A DNA stretch of 21,620 bases from JAPHTQ01 sp050295975 (GCA_050295975.1 JBNKQR010000049.1:1-21620); one strand, 5' to 3'; shown: positions 8,134 through 15,972, counted from the first letter of the stretch. Program-made: numbers and translations. Notes: generated by a model from the letters alone, not told the origin.

Positions 8134-8163
8134 TTGAATCCTGTGGGACGATGCGCGCATAAT
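8134..8163 (+). promoter_or_regulatory. Candidate promoter for panD
   Basis: TTGAAT at 8134-8139, an 18-base spacer, and CATAAT at 8158-8163 match four and five of six bases of the sigma-70 consensus elements. The implied start near 8170 would leave a leader of about 30 bases containing the GAGGAAG ribosome binding site. A perfect 10-base palindrome ATGCGCGCAT (8151-8160) abuts the -10 element. A weaker pair, TTGATA at 8081 and GATAAA at 8105, overlaps the end of panC. Confidence 0.45.
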
Positions 8164-8198
8164 TACTTGGCCATTTAACACTGAGGAAGCTGACAGAC

Positions 8199-8579
8199 AT
8201 GTTTTGCACCATGCTGAAAGCCAAACTGCACCGTGCTCGTGTAACCCACTCTGAACTGGAGTATGAGGGTTCCTGTGCCATTGACGGCAAGCTGCTGGAG
8301 CTCTCAGGGATTAGGGAATACGAGCAAATTGAGATCTATAACGTCACCAATGGTGAGCGTTTTACCACCTATGCCATTCGTGCCGAGGACGGTTCCGGGG
8401 TGATTTCGGTCAACGGTGCCGCGGCACACAAGGCCAATCCCGGCGATGTGATCATCATCTGTGCCTATGTCTCACTGGATCAGCAGGAACTGGCTCGTTT
8501 TAAACCGACCCTGGTCTATCTGGGCGAGAACAACGAAGTCATTCGCACCGGTAACACCATTCCGGTGCAGGCCGCTTAA
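8199..8579 (+). CDS. panD: Aspartate 1-decarboxylase proenzyme
   Basis: Pyruvoyl enzyme that makes beta-alanine from L-aspartate for PanC. It is made as a proenzyme that cleaves itself between Gly24 and Ser25; the site is visible as YEGSC at 22-26, so Ser25 becomes the pyruvoyl group of the alpha chain. MLKAKLHRARVTHSEL at the N terminus and NGERFTTYAI and GAAAHKANPGDVIIICAY further on are family-typical, as is the length of 126. GAGGAAG is 9 bases before the ATG. The 92-base gap after panC with a promoter-like sequence suggests that panD can be expressed separately. In some gammaproteobacteria cleavage needs PanM (PanZ); no such gene is visible here. Confidence 0.97.
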   Translation: MFCTMLKAKLHRARVTHSELEYEGSCAIDGKLLELSGIREYEQIEIYNVTNGERFTTYAIRAEDGSGVISVNGAAAHKANPGDVIIICAYVSLDQQELARFKPTLVYLGENNEVIRTGNTIPVQAA

Positions 8580-8604
8580 TCGGCTAACTTATTGTGTAGC
8601 AAAG

Positions 8605-8632
8605 AAAAAACCGGCAACTTGCCGGTTTTTTT
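8605..8632. terminator. Bidirectional rho-independent terminator between panD and the SAP-like gene
   Basis: A perfect 12-base-pair stem (8605-8616 with 8620-8631) and three-base loop: the core is CCGGCA/TGCCGG, flanked by six A on one side and seven T on the other. It has a T tract on both strands, so it can end panD from the left and the minus-strand gene at 8726 from the right. The remaining 8633-8725 shows nothing recognisable. Confidence 0.93.
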
Positions 8633-8725
8633 ATGTTCAGGGATGAACGTCTCGCTCAATCACGCCCCTGTGACGCAACACTGATAGGCGTCTGCCGCGG
8701 GAGCAGGAAAGCGCAGCAGAGGTGC

Positions 8726-8929
8726 TCAGGATTTTGCTTTTGCGCTGCTACTGAGGCAATCCTCGCGCCAGCTGCACTCCTGCTGATCGCAAAACCCGTT
8801 GATAGCACTGCCGAAGCAGTCGAAATTTCCCTCCTGCCGCTGAATGGTACGGATCATCTCCGCCTTGGTCAGTCGGCCAGCTTTAACACCTTTTTCTTTG
8901 GCGATGCTACGAATGGTCTGGATATGCAT
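8726..8929 (-). CDS. Small SAP/Rho-N-like protein with four cysteines
   Basis: A 67-residue protein. Residues 1-31 (MHIQTIRSIAKEKG, then GRLTKAEMIRTIQ) have the helix-turn-helix layout of SAP or Rho-N nucleic-acid-binding domains. The second half carries NFDCFGSAINGFCDQQECSW and REDC, giving four cysteines at 38, 47, 52 and 58 (C-x8-C-x4-C-x5-C). I recall similar short SAP-domain proteins ending in a WREDC motif in other Proteobacteria; their function is not known to me. Metal binding or a redox role is only a guess. The start at 8929 is chosen over an ATG 24 bases upstream because TGAGGAAG lies just before it. It is downstream of ppc, same strand, with an 86-base gap and a plausible promoter. 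Confidence 0.8.
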   Translation of the reverse strand: MHIQTIRSIAKEKGVKAGRLTKAEMIRTIQRQEGNFDCFGSAINGFCDQQECSWREDCLSSSAKAKS

Positions 8930-8937
8930 GGTCTTCC

Positions 8938-8950
8938 TCATCAGTGATGA
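8938..8950. promoter_or_regulatory. 13-base palindrome next to the SAP-like gene's ribosome binding site
   Basis: TCATCA-G-TGATGA is a perfect inverted repeat with six-base arms. On the minus strand it runs into the Shine-Dalgarno TGAGGAAG of the gene starting at 8929, and lies a few bases downstream of the predicted transcription start. It could be an operator or a translation-control site; the one-base centre makes a DNA-binding site more likely than an RNA hairpin. Confidence 0.35.
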
Positions 8951-8966
8951 CATACTGGACGAGTAA

Positions 8967-8995
8967 ACTATAGTCCGCTCCTTGGGCTTTTCCAG
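8967..8995 (-). promoter_or_regulatory. Candidate promoter for the SAP-like gene
   Basis: On the minus strand TATAGT (8967-8972, five of six) is preceded by a 17-base spacer and CTGGAA (8990-8995, three of six). The start would be near 8960, giving a leader of about 30 bases. It lies just downstream of the ppc stop. Confidence 0.4.
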
Positions 8996-9015
8996 AGATC
9001 AGATGTGAAGGTTTT

Positions 9016-11808
9016 TTAGCCCGTATTTCTCATTCCTGTGGCAATGGCATTGATCGAACGAAGTAACGGTTCCAGCCAGATTTGTCGGGCCTCCTCATCC
9101 AGTGTCTCGTCACGATAACGCTTGAGCAGGGTGATCTGGATGTGGTTGAGGGGATCCAGATAGGGATCACGCCGAGACAGCGACAGTGCCAACACCGGGG
9201 TCTCCTCTAGCAGGCTCTCCAGTTGTGCCACTTCGAGTATGTTGGATGTGGTGTCCTGGTACTCGTTACTGATGCGTGTATAGACCACTTGCGCTTGCTC
9301 CGGGTTATGGGCTAGCTGCGCGTACTCCTCGGCAATGCCCATCTCTGCCTTGAACAGGGACATTTGGGTGTTACTCAGCAGGGCACGGAAGAAAGGCCAG
9401 GCACGATACATCTCCTGCAGTTTCTGCATTCCAACTGATTTGCCTTCATGCCACTTTTTCAGTGCACTACCGATGCCGTACCAGGCAGGGATGGTGTGAC
9501 GTGACTGGGCCCAGCCGAAGACCCAGGCAATGGCTCGTACTGAGGATTTTGAGCGGTCCCCCTTCTTGCGGTGCGAAGGGCGCGAGCCGATGTTCATTAG
9601 ACCGATCTCGCTAACCGGGGTCGCCTCGTAAAAGTAGTCGAGGAAGCCTGGGGTGTTGTCGGTCAGTTCGCGGTAGAACTGCTCACCGTTCTCCGCCAAT
9701 TGCTGCATGATGCCGAGGAACTCCTCGTTATCCTTACCCGGCGGCATGATCAGGCTGCGGCTCGCTTTGAGCAGGCCGGAGACACCCATGGTTAGTTCAT
9801 AGATTGCGGTCTCGAGGTTGCTGTATTTGTTGGAGAGCACCTCACCCTGTTCGGTGAACTTGATCTGTCCATACACGGTGCCTTCCGGCTGTGCCAGGAT
9901 CGCCTCATGTGTCGGGCCGCCGCCACGGCCAATCGTACCGCCGCGACCATGGAACAGGCGCAGGTGGACGCCACGTCTTGAGGTCAGCTCGGCGATCTGT
10001 TTTTGTGCCTGATAGAGATTCCAGGAGGAGGCGAGGATGCCGCCATCCTTACACGAGTCAGAGTAGCCCAGCATCACCTCCTGGGAATTACCGGAGACCT
10101 CTAGCAGGGTTTTGTAGATCGGGATGTCGAGCAACTGGGTCATCACCGGGGTGATATGTTCCAGGTCATCGATGGTTTCAAACAGTGGGCTGATACCTAT
10201 GTCGCAGTACCATTGGTCACCGTTGCGGCCGATCAGTCCAGCCTGACGGGCTAGCAACATCACCTCAAGGATATGACTGGCGGCGTGGGTCATGGAGATG
10301 ACGTAACTACCGAAGGCGTTAACACTGATTTCCCTGCGCATCCGCGCCATCACCTCGAAGACTTCCAGTGTCTCGCGGGTGCGTTCGCCGATGGCGCTGC
10401 GGTCGATGTTGAGTGGTTCACCACGACCGATTAGCTCGGCAAGCAGGGTCAGGCGCTGCTCTTCATTCATGTCGTTGTAGGCGATCGGCTCACCCAGTGC
10501 GGTCAACATTTCGGCCACCGCCTCGCTGTGGCGAGTCGACTCCTGGCGCAGGTCGAGTTTCATCAGATAGAAACCGAAGGTCTCTACCTGCCAGATGAGG
10601 TTCTGCAGGTCGCCGTGGGCAATAGCGCTGTCGCCATGACCTACCAGTGACTGACGGATCTGTACCAGGTCGTTGAGGAACTCCTGTTCAGTGCCGTAGG
10701 CGGCGGGGAATCCGCTGGTATCGCTACCCGACATATTGGCTTCAACCAGGCGCAGGTTTTCGCGCAGACGGTAACGCATGAAATAGAGTTTGCGCCGGTA
10801 GGGTTCGGTGCTGAAACGTTCTGCCTTGTCGATAAAAGCGTTCGGGTAGGCGGCTTCGTCCCGCTCCAGTCCGGCTATGAAGGCTTCACTCGGCTGGTAG
10901 AGGAGCTGTGAGTGGGTGAGTACATGGCTGAGATCGGTGGTACGGCGCAGATACTCACGCAGGACTTCCCGGTGCTGCAGGCGCACGGCCATGGCCGTGG
11001 TCTCCGGTGTGACATAGGGGTTGCCATCGCGGTCACCACCGATCCAGGAGCCAAACTTGATAAAGGCCGGGGAGGTGATATCGACGTGCTGGCCATAGAT
11101 TCTGCGTATTGCCTTCTCCGCATTGCGATAGACATCCGGCACCGCCTCGAACAGGCTTTCGCGGAAGTAGAACAGGCCGTTTTTGATTTCGTCACGCACC
11201 GAGGGACGCTGGGCACGGACCTCATCGGTGCGCCAGAGGATCTGGATCTCGCTGCGCAGCTGATCGATCAGTGCCTCACGATCTTCACGCCCCAGGCGTG
11301 GGTCGTTGAGGCGCTCACCTGTGATGAAGACGCGGCGCAGATTTTCCATAACCGTACGGCGCTTGGCTTCTGTCGGGTGGGCGGTGAGCACCGGGGTGAA
11401 AGCCATCTGCCCCAGCACCTCGCCAATCTTGTCGAGACCCACACCCTGCTGGTGAAATTCGCGCAATACAGAGTCGAAGGAGCCGGTCCAAAGCGGGCCG
11501 CCACTGCGTACCTGCACCCGGCGCTGGCGATGCTGGTAGGACTCTTCGGCGATGTTGACCAGGCTAAAGTAGAGGCTGAAGGCGCGTACCACATGGTTCA
11601 GGGTGTCCGCATCCAGGCTCTCAATGAAACGGGTGAGGCGCTGGCGTTTGGCAGGGTTGTCCTTTTTGCGCAGGCTAATGTAACCACGACGCAGAGTCTC
11701 CACGGCATCCAGGATGTTACCGCCCGCTTGTTCACTAATTACCTCTCCCAGCAGGTTGCCGAAGAGTTTTACTCGTGCACGTAGCGTCTTGTCGCCGATT
11801 ACCGCCAT
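9016..11808 (-). CDS. ppc: Phosphoenolpyruvate carboxylase
   Basis: Carboxylates phosphoenolpyruvate with bicarbonate to oxaloacetate, the anaplerotic feed into the TCA cycle. The 930-residue protein is complete and slightly longer than E. coli Ppc (883). It has the catalytic-histidine motif VLTAHPTEAKRRTV (His144), GYSDSCKDGG near residue 580, the glycine-rich loop FHGRGGTIGRGGGP near 617, and ends TGMRNTG, the C terminus typical of the family, which helps form the allosteric (aspartate/malate) site. AAGGTGA precedes the ATG by about 9 bases. A promoter with a perfect -10 box and a CRP-like palindrome lies upstream. There is no clear terminator before the next gene. Confidence 0.97.
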   Translation of the reverse strand: MAVIGDKTLRARVKLFGNLLGEVISEQAGGNILDAVETLRRGYISLRKKDNPAKRQRLTRFIESLDADTLNHVVRAFSLYFSLVNIAEESYQHRQRRVQVRSGGPLWTGSFDSVLREFHQQGVGLDKIGEVLGQMAFTPVLTAHPTEAKRRTVMENLRRVFITGERLNDPRLGREDREALIDQLRSEIQILWRTDEVRAQRPSVRDEIKNGLFYFRESLFEAVPDVYRNAEKAIRRIYGQHVDITSPAFIKFGSWIGGDRDGNPYVTPETTAMAVRLQHREVLREYLRRTTDLSHVLTHSQLLYQPSEAFIAGLERDEAAYPNAFIDKAERFSTEPYRRKLYFMRYRLRENLRLVEANMSGSDTSGFPAAYGTEQEFLNDLVQIRQSLVGHGDSAIAHGDLQNLIWQVETFGFYLMKLDLRQESTRHSEAVAEMLTALGEPIAYNDMNEEQRLTLLAELIGRGEPLNIDRSAIGERTRETLEVFEVMARMRREISVNAFGSYVISMTHAASHILEVMLLARQAGLIGRNGDQWYCDIGISPLFETIDDLEHITPVMTQLLDIPIYKTLLEVSGNSQEVMLGYSDSCKDGGILASSWNLYQAQKQIAELTSRRGVHLRLFHGRGGTIGRGGGPTHEAILAQPEGTVYGQIKFTEQGEVLSNKYSNLETAIYELTMGVSGLLKASRSLIMPPGKDNEEFLGIMQQLAENGEQFYRELTDNTPGFLDYFYEATPVSEIGLMNIGSRPSHRKKGDRSKSSVRAIAWVFGWAQSRHTIPAWYGIGSALKKWHEGKSVGMQKLQEMYRAWPFFRALLSNTQMSLFKAEMGIAEEYAQLAHNPEQAQVVYTRISNEYQDTTSNILEVAQLESLLEETPVLALSLSRRDPYLDPLNHIQITLLKRYRDETLDEEARQIWLEPLLRSINAIATGMRNTG

Positions 11809-11865
11809 ACGTAGATTTCACCTTGGAATTCAATTATTTAAGGCCCGGCAGTCTGCTTGTTATAA

Positions 11866-11881
11866 TGTGAGCCGGGTCACA
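11866..11881. promoter_or_regulatory. Perfect CRP-type palindrome upstream of ppc
   Basis: TGTGA-GCCGGG-TCACA matches the CRP/Vfr consensus TGTGA-N6-TCACA in all ten conserved positions. Its centre is about 13 bases downstream of the start predicted from the perfect -10 box at 11893, and also overlaps a second -10-like sequence, TATAAC at 11859-11864 on the minus strand. Either geometry would fit repression of ppc rather than activation. The regulator and its sign are inferred. Confidence 0.6.
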
Positions 11882-11892
11882 CAAAGCCGCGC

Positions 11893-11922
11893 ATTATACC
11901 CTGCTTATGGCCTTGCTGCGAA
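11893..11922 (-). promoter_or_regulatory. Candidate sigma-70 promoter for ppc
   Basis: Minus strand: TTCGCA (11917-11922, four of six), an 18-base spacer, and TATAAT (11893-11898, perfect). The start would be near 11886, giving a 5' leader of about 78 bases. The -35 box lies immediately after the glgA stop. Confidence 0.6.
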
Positions 11923-11924
11923 CG

Positions 11925-13382
11925 TCAGACGGGGTGGGCATCCTGTAGGGCCTGGCGGTAAACCTCCAGGTATTGGCGGGCGCTCCTGTCCCAGCTGAAG
12001 TCCTGCACCATGGCGTTATGCATCACCTTTTGCTGGCAGGCGGCTTTAGCATAGCAGTCGAGCGCCTGATTGACGGCCCAGATAAGACCATCGGTGGTGG
12101 GGTGTTCAAAGACAAAGCCACTGGCGCCGCCATCCGCCAGGCTCTTTTTGTCGGTATGCACCACGGTGTCTGCCAGACCACCGGTGCGACGTACGATTGG
12201 CAAGGTGCCGTAGCGGAGGCTGTAGAGCTGGTTGAGGCCACAGGGTTCAAAGCGCGAAGGCATGAGGAAGAAGTCAGAACCCGCCTCAATCAGGTGAGCC
12301 AGTCCCTCGTCGTAGCCGAGATTTACCGCTACCTTCCTGGGGAATTTCTTTGCCAGTGCCAGTGCCGCGTTCTCCAGTTCCGCATCACCACTACCCAATA
12401 GCACCAGTTGCACCCTTTGCTGGAGCAGTTTGGGCGCCGCCTTCAGAACCAGATCGATGCCCTTTTGCTCGGCAAAACGACTTACCAAACCGAATAGAGG
12501 GATATCTGTTTGCTGCGGTAACTTCAGCCGTTTTTGCAGAGCGGCCTTGTTCTCACTTTTTCTCTCTGAGTTGTCGGCGCTGTAGTTCATGGGCAGCAGC
12601 GGATCGACCGCAGGGTCCCAGATGGTGTAATCGACCCCGTTGAGAATGCCGCTAAGTCGACTACGGCGATAGGTGAGCAGGCTATCAAGCCCATGGCCGC
12701 CGAGAGGGGTGCATATCTCCGTCGCGTAGGTGGGGCTGACTGTGGTGATGCGGTCAGCGTAAGCCAGGCCACCCTTGATCATTAATAGATCACCGAAATA
12801 CTCCAGCCCCGAATAGTGCCAGAGATGCTCCGGCAGTTTCAGTGTCTGAAAGGTGCTGGCAGGAAAGCGACCCTGATAAGCGAGGTTATGGATGGAGAAG
12901 ATCGTTGCTGGGCGATCCGGTTTCTCATTCAGTAGTGCCGGGATCAGTCCTGTCTGCCAGTCGTTGCAGTGGACCACCTCTGGTCGCCAGTCAAGCCGCC
13001 CCTTGTCCATCGCAATGCCAGCCACCACCTTACAAAAGAGGGCGAAGCGTTCGGCATTATCGGGCCAGTCGATGCCCTTGGGGTCGAGATAGGGATTGCC
13101 AGGACGGTCAAAATGCTTTGGTGAATCGACCAGCCACACCGGCACATCACTCTTGGGCAGAGTGCCTTGCAGGAGACGGATAGGATTTTTGTCGATGGTG
13201 AAGCGTGCTGCGACCCTGGTCTTGCCCAGACGTTCCACCGCTTCTGGATAGGCGGGCAGGATCAATCGGACATCCACGCCCTGCGCCTTGAGTGCAATGG
13301 GCAGACTTCCACTGACATCGGCCAGACCACCGGTTTTGATCAGTGGCATCGCCTCGCTGCTGGCAAAAAGTAATCGGGTCAT
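11925..13382 (-). CDS. glgA: Glycogen synthase (ADP-glucose)
   Basis: Bacterial GT5 glycogen synthase that elongates alpha-1,4-glucan from ADP-glucose made by GlgC. The 485-residue protein has the N-terminal KTGGLADV motif (16-23) that binds ADP-glucose, HCNDWQTGL and FSIHNLAYQG typical of GT5, and the C-terminal FEPCGLNQLYSLRYG around residues 376-390 with the catalytic glutamate, followed by RRTGGLADTV. Length fits the family (E. coli 477). The Shine-Dalgarno is weak. It is upstream of ppc on the same strand with a 116-base gap, and divergent from gnd. The other glg genes are about 5 kb away. Confidence 0.96.
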   Translation of the reverse strand: MTRLLFASSEAMPLIKTGGLADVSGSLPIALKAQGVDVRLILPAYPEAVERLGKTRVAARFTIDKNPIRLLQGTLPKSDVPVWLVDSPKHFDRPGNPYLDPKGIDWPDNAERFALFCKVVAGIAMDKGRLDWRPEVVHCNDWQTGLIPALLNEKPDRPATIFSIHNLAYQGRFPASTFQTLKLPEHLWHYSGLEYFGDLLMIKGGLAYADRITTVSPTYATEICTPLGGHGLDSLLTYRRSRLSGILNGVDYTIWDPAVDPLLPMNYSADNSERKSENKAALQKRLKLPQQTDIPLFGLVSRFAEQKGIDLVLKAAPKLLQQRVQLVLLGSGDAELENAALALAKKFPRKVAVNLGYDEGLAHLIEAGSDFFLMPSRFEPCGLNQLYSLRYGTLPIVRRTGGLADTVVHTDKKSLADGGASGFVFEHPTTDGLIWAVNQALDCYAKAACQQKVMHNAMVQDFSWDRSARQYLEVYRQALQDAHPV

Positions 13383-13429
13383 TTCAATTATTATCTTGTC
13401 GGTTCATCATGCCTTAACCATAGCGGCGG

Positions 13430-13458
13430 ATAGTGACACTAATGCAGTTTGCTGACAA
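13430..13458 (-). promoter_or_regulatory. Possible glgA promoter in the glgA/gnd divergent region
   Basis: Minus strand: TTGTCA (13453-13458, five of six), a 17-base spacer and CACTAT (13430-13435, three of six). The start would be about 40 bases before the glgA ATG. The 155-base gap 13383-13537 is AT-rich toward gnd, but I see no convincing plus-strand promoter and no recognisable HexR-type palindrome. A short inverted repeat GTTTG-CTGA-CAAAC overlaps the -35 box. Confidence 0.35.
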
Positions 13459-13537
13459 ACGGCTAAAGTAATAACTGTTTTCAGCAACAATATTCAATGC
13501 AATTACTACTTATTGATTACCAATTAGGAGAGGCAAT

Positions 13538-14446
13538 ATGCGCATCGCCATCATCGGTCTGGGGAAAATGGGTGGCAACATGGCGCGCCGACTACTGCGC
13601 AAGGGGATTGAAGTCGTCGGATACAATCGCTCACTCGAGGTGGTCGAGACCTTGCAGCAGGAAGAGGGTCTGCTTCCTGCAATATCATTAGTCAATGCGG
13701 TCGAACAACTTCCAACCCCACGTATTGTCTGGTTGATGTTGCCAGCGGGCAGCACAACCGAGTCCACCTTGCATGAATTAATCCCATTGCTGGATGCTGG
13801 CGATATCATCGTCGATGGAGGAAATGCCAATTATCTCGATAGTCAGCGTCGCGGTGCGGAACTTGCGGAGCACGGTATCGGTTTCATTGACGCTGGAACC
13901 TCAGGTGGAGTGTGGGGGCTGGATAACGGCTACTGCATGATGGTCGGTGGCAGCGAAGCCGATGTAGGTAAGCTGGAACCTGTTCTCAAGGCATTGGCCC
14001 CTGCCGAGGATAAAGGCTGGGCACGCATGGGGCCGATCGGTTCTGGCCATTACACCAAAATGGTTCACAACGGTATCGAGTACGGCATGATGCAGGCCTT
14101 TGCTGAAGGTTTTGATCTGCTGCGCAGCAAGAAGGAGTTCGATCTCGATCTGGCATCGGTATCGGAGATCTGGCGTCACGGTTCGGTGGTACGTAGTTGG
14201 CTACTGGATCTGATCGCCGAGGCTCTGGCACAGGAACCGGACATGGATGCCATCGCTCCGGTAGTGCCTGACTCAGGTGAAGGGCGCTGGACAGTGATCG
14301 AGGGAGTGGAGCAGGGTGTTTCTCTGCCAGTAATTACCCTGGCGCTACAGGCCCGTTTCTCCAGTCAGGATAGTGAGGGGTATCAGGCGCGCCTGCTTTC
14401 AGTGATGCGCAATGCCTTTGGTGGCCACGCAGTCGTTAAAAAATAA
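13538..14446 (+). CDS. gnd: 6-phosphogluconate dehydrogenase, short decarboxylating type
   Basis: Oxidatively decarboxylates 6-phosphogluconate to ribulose 5-phosphate. The 302-residue protein belongs to the short class (about 300 residues, against about 470 for E. coli Gnd). It has a Rossmann start IIGLGKMGGNMARRL (5-19), IVDGGNANYLDSQRR, the substrate-loop GTSGGVWGLDNGYCMMVGG, and catalytic Lys/Asn in HYTKMVHNGIEYG. The short class is often annotated as NAD-dependent, yet the turn after the second strand reads YNRS (29-32) as in NADP enzymes, so cofactor use is open. AGGAGAGG lies 5 bases before the ATG. zwf follows after 20 bases, so the two oxidative pentose-phosphate genes form an operon. 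Confidence 0.93.
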   Translation: MRIAIIGLGKMGGNMARRLLRKGIEVVGYNRSLEVVETLQQEEGLLPAISLVNAVEQLPTPRIVWLMLPAGSTTESTLHELIPLLDAGDIIVDGGNANYLDSQRRGAELAEHGIGFIDAGTSGGVWGLDNGYCMMVGGSEADVGKLEPVLKALAPAEDKGWARMGPIGSGHYTKMVHNGIEYGMMQAFAEGFDLLRSKKEFDLDLASVSEIWRHGSVVRSWLLDLIAEALAQEPDMDAIAPVVPDSGEGRWTVIEGVEQGVSLPVITLALQARFSSQDSEGYQARLLSVMRNAFGGHAVVKK

Positions 14447-14466
14447 CCAACAGGAATTAGAAATAG

Positions 14467-15948
14467 ATGAGTGTCCCCTGTACTTTTGTTATTTTCGGCG
14501 TTACCGGCAATCTGTCACGCAACAAACTATTTCCTGCCCTCTATCATCTGGAGCAGGCCGGCCGGTTAGATGATGGTGTACGAATTATCGGCTTTGCCCG
14601 GCGTGATTGGGACGATGAATTTTTCCGTCAGGAGGTGGAGAAAAATCTCTCGTCACGCGCGCGCAATGGTCTGGACAAAGATGTCTTCGAACGTTTCGCT
14701 CGGCGGCTTGATTACTTCTGTGGCGATCTTGATAAGACCGATTCATACACTCGATTAGCCAGCTTTCTCAAACAGGACAAATACCATCCCAATCACATCT
14801 TTTATCTTGCGATCAGCCCTGCCGAGTTTGGTGAGGTGACCAGCCAGCTGAGTGATGCCGGTCTGAATCAGGAGGAGAACGGTTGGAGCCGGGTGGTGAT
14901 CGAGAAACCCTTCGGCTACGACCTGGAAAGTGCTCAGATGCTAGAGCAGCAACTGCATCGTAATTTCCGTGAGGAGCAGTTGTTTCGCATTGATCATTAT
15001 CTGGGTAAGGACACCGTACAGAATGTACTGGTATTCCGTTTTGCCAATCTAATGATGGAGCCGTTGTGGAATCGTAACTACATTGACCATGTGCAGATCA
15101 CCCATGCCGAATCTCAGGGTATCGAATTGCGGGCCAAATATTACGATGGCGCCGGGGCGCTTCGGGATATGTTACAGAGCCACCTGCTGCAAATGTTAAC
15201 CATGGTGGCGATGGAGCCACCTGCTCGTCTGGATGCGGATTCGTTGCGTGACGAGAAGGTAAAGGTGTTGAAATCGATCCGACCGATTCCACATAGCGCG
15301 GTACATGCCCAGGCCTTTCGTGCTCAGTACAAGGCAGGCGTGATCGATGGCAAGCCCGTACCGGGCTATCTGGAAGAGGAGTACGTTGCTGCCAATAGCA
15401 CAACCGAGACCTATGCGGCGCTTAAGCTCTACATCGATAACTGGCGCTGGCGTAACGTCCCTTTCTATATCCGTACTGGAAAACGGATGAAGCGAAACAG
15501 TTCGATGATCTGCATCCGCTTCAAACATCCGCCACAGCAACTCTTTCGGGAAACACAACTGGAACAGATCAAACCCAACTGGCTGGTGCTTGGGATTCAG
15601 CCGGATGAGTGTCTTCGTCTCGAAATGCAGGTGAAGGTGCCGGGTCTGGAGATGCGCACTCAGACCACAACCCTGGATGCGACCACCAGTGGTATCCCCT
15701 ATCTCAATCTGGATGCTTACGAGGCGTTGCTGCTGGATGTGATCGAGGGCGATAGCTCACTCTTTCTACGTGCCGATGAAGTCTCCTGGGCGTGGAAGGT
15801 TGTCGATCCCATTCTGCAGGTCTGGTCCACCGAACGGGAATTCATCCACACCTACACCGCAGGTGGTTGGGGGCCGGAGGCTTCTAATCGGCTGTTCGAC
15901 CATGAGGACCAGTCATGGCGTAACAGTATCGACATCGTTGAGGAATAG
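14467..15948 (+). CDS. zwf: Glucose-6-phosphate dehydrogenase
   Basis: Oxidises glucose 6-phosphate to 6-phosphogluconolactone with NAD(P), opening the oxidative pentose phosphate or Entner-Doudoroff route. The 493-residue protein is full length. The dinucleotide loop reads FGVTGNLSRNKL (10-21), with Asn where GxxGDL is usual; VIEKPFG (144-150) and the substrate motif RIDHYLGKD (174-182) are intact. His239 in DMLQSHLLQ aligns with the catalytic histidine of the Leuconostoc enzyme. It is preceded by AGGAATTAG and by gnd. No 6-phosphogluconolactonase gene follows: pgi comes next after 98 bases, with its own likely promoter. Confidence 0.96.
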   Translation: MSVPCTFVIFGVTGNLSRNKLFPALYHLEQAGRLDDGVRIIGFARRDWDDEFFRQEVEKNLSSRARNGLDKDVFERFARRLDYFCGDLDKTDSYTRLASFLKQDKYHPNHIFYLAISPAEFGEVTSQLSDAGLNQEENGWSRVVIEKPFGYDLESAQMLEQQLHRNFREEQLFRIDHYLGKDTVQNVLVFRFANLMMEPLWNRNYIDHVQITHAESQGIELRAKYYDGAGALRDMLQSHLLQMLTMVAMEPPARLDADSLRDEKVKVLKSIRPIPHSAVHAQAFRAQYKAGVIDGKPVPGYLEEEYVAANSTTETYAALKLYIDNWRWRNVPFYIRTGKRMKRNSSMICIRFKHPPQQLFRETQLEQIKPNWLVLGIQPDECLRLEMQVKVPGLEMRTQTTTLDATTSGIPYLNLDAYEALLLDVIEGDSSLFLRADEVSWAWKVVDPILQVWSTEREFIHTYTAGGWGPEASNRLFDHEDQSWRNSIDIVEE

Positions 15949-15972
15949 GGTAGACCCTGGTGATGCACAAGG

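Noticed and set aside
10912..11784. 290-codon open frame on the plus strand
   Set aside because: Antisense to the N-terminal third of ppc, including the invariant His motif; no ribosome binding site or domain of its own.
13383..13537. HexR operator upstream of gnd-zwf
   Set aside because: HexR-type palindromes are expected upstream of zwf in many gammaproteobacteria, but no match to a TGTAATTAAATTACA-like sequence is present.
14494..14529. Altered dinucleotide loop (GNLSRNK) in Zwf as a sign of inactivation
   Set aside because: The catalytic His, the RIDHYLGKD motif and full length are intact, and I recall GNL variants in other gammaproteobacterial Zwf proteins.
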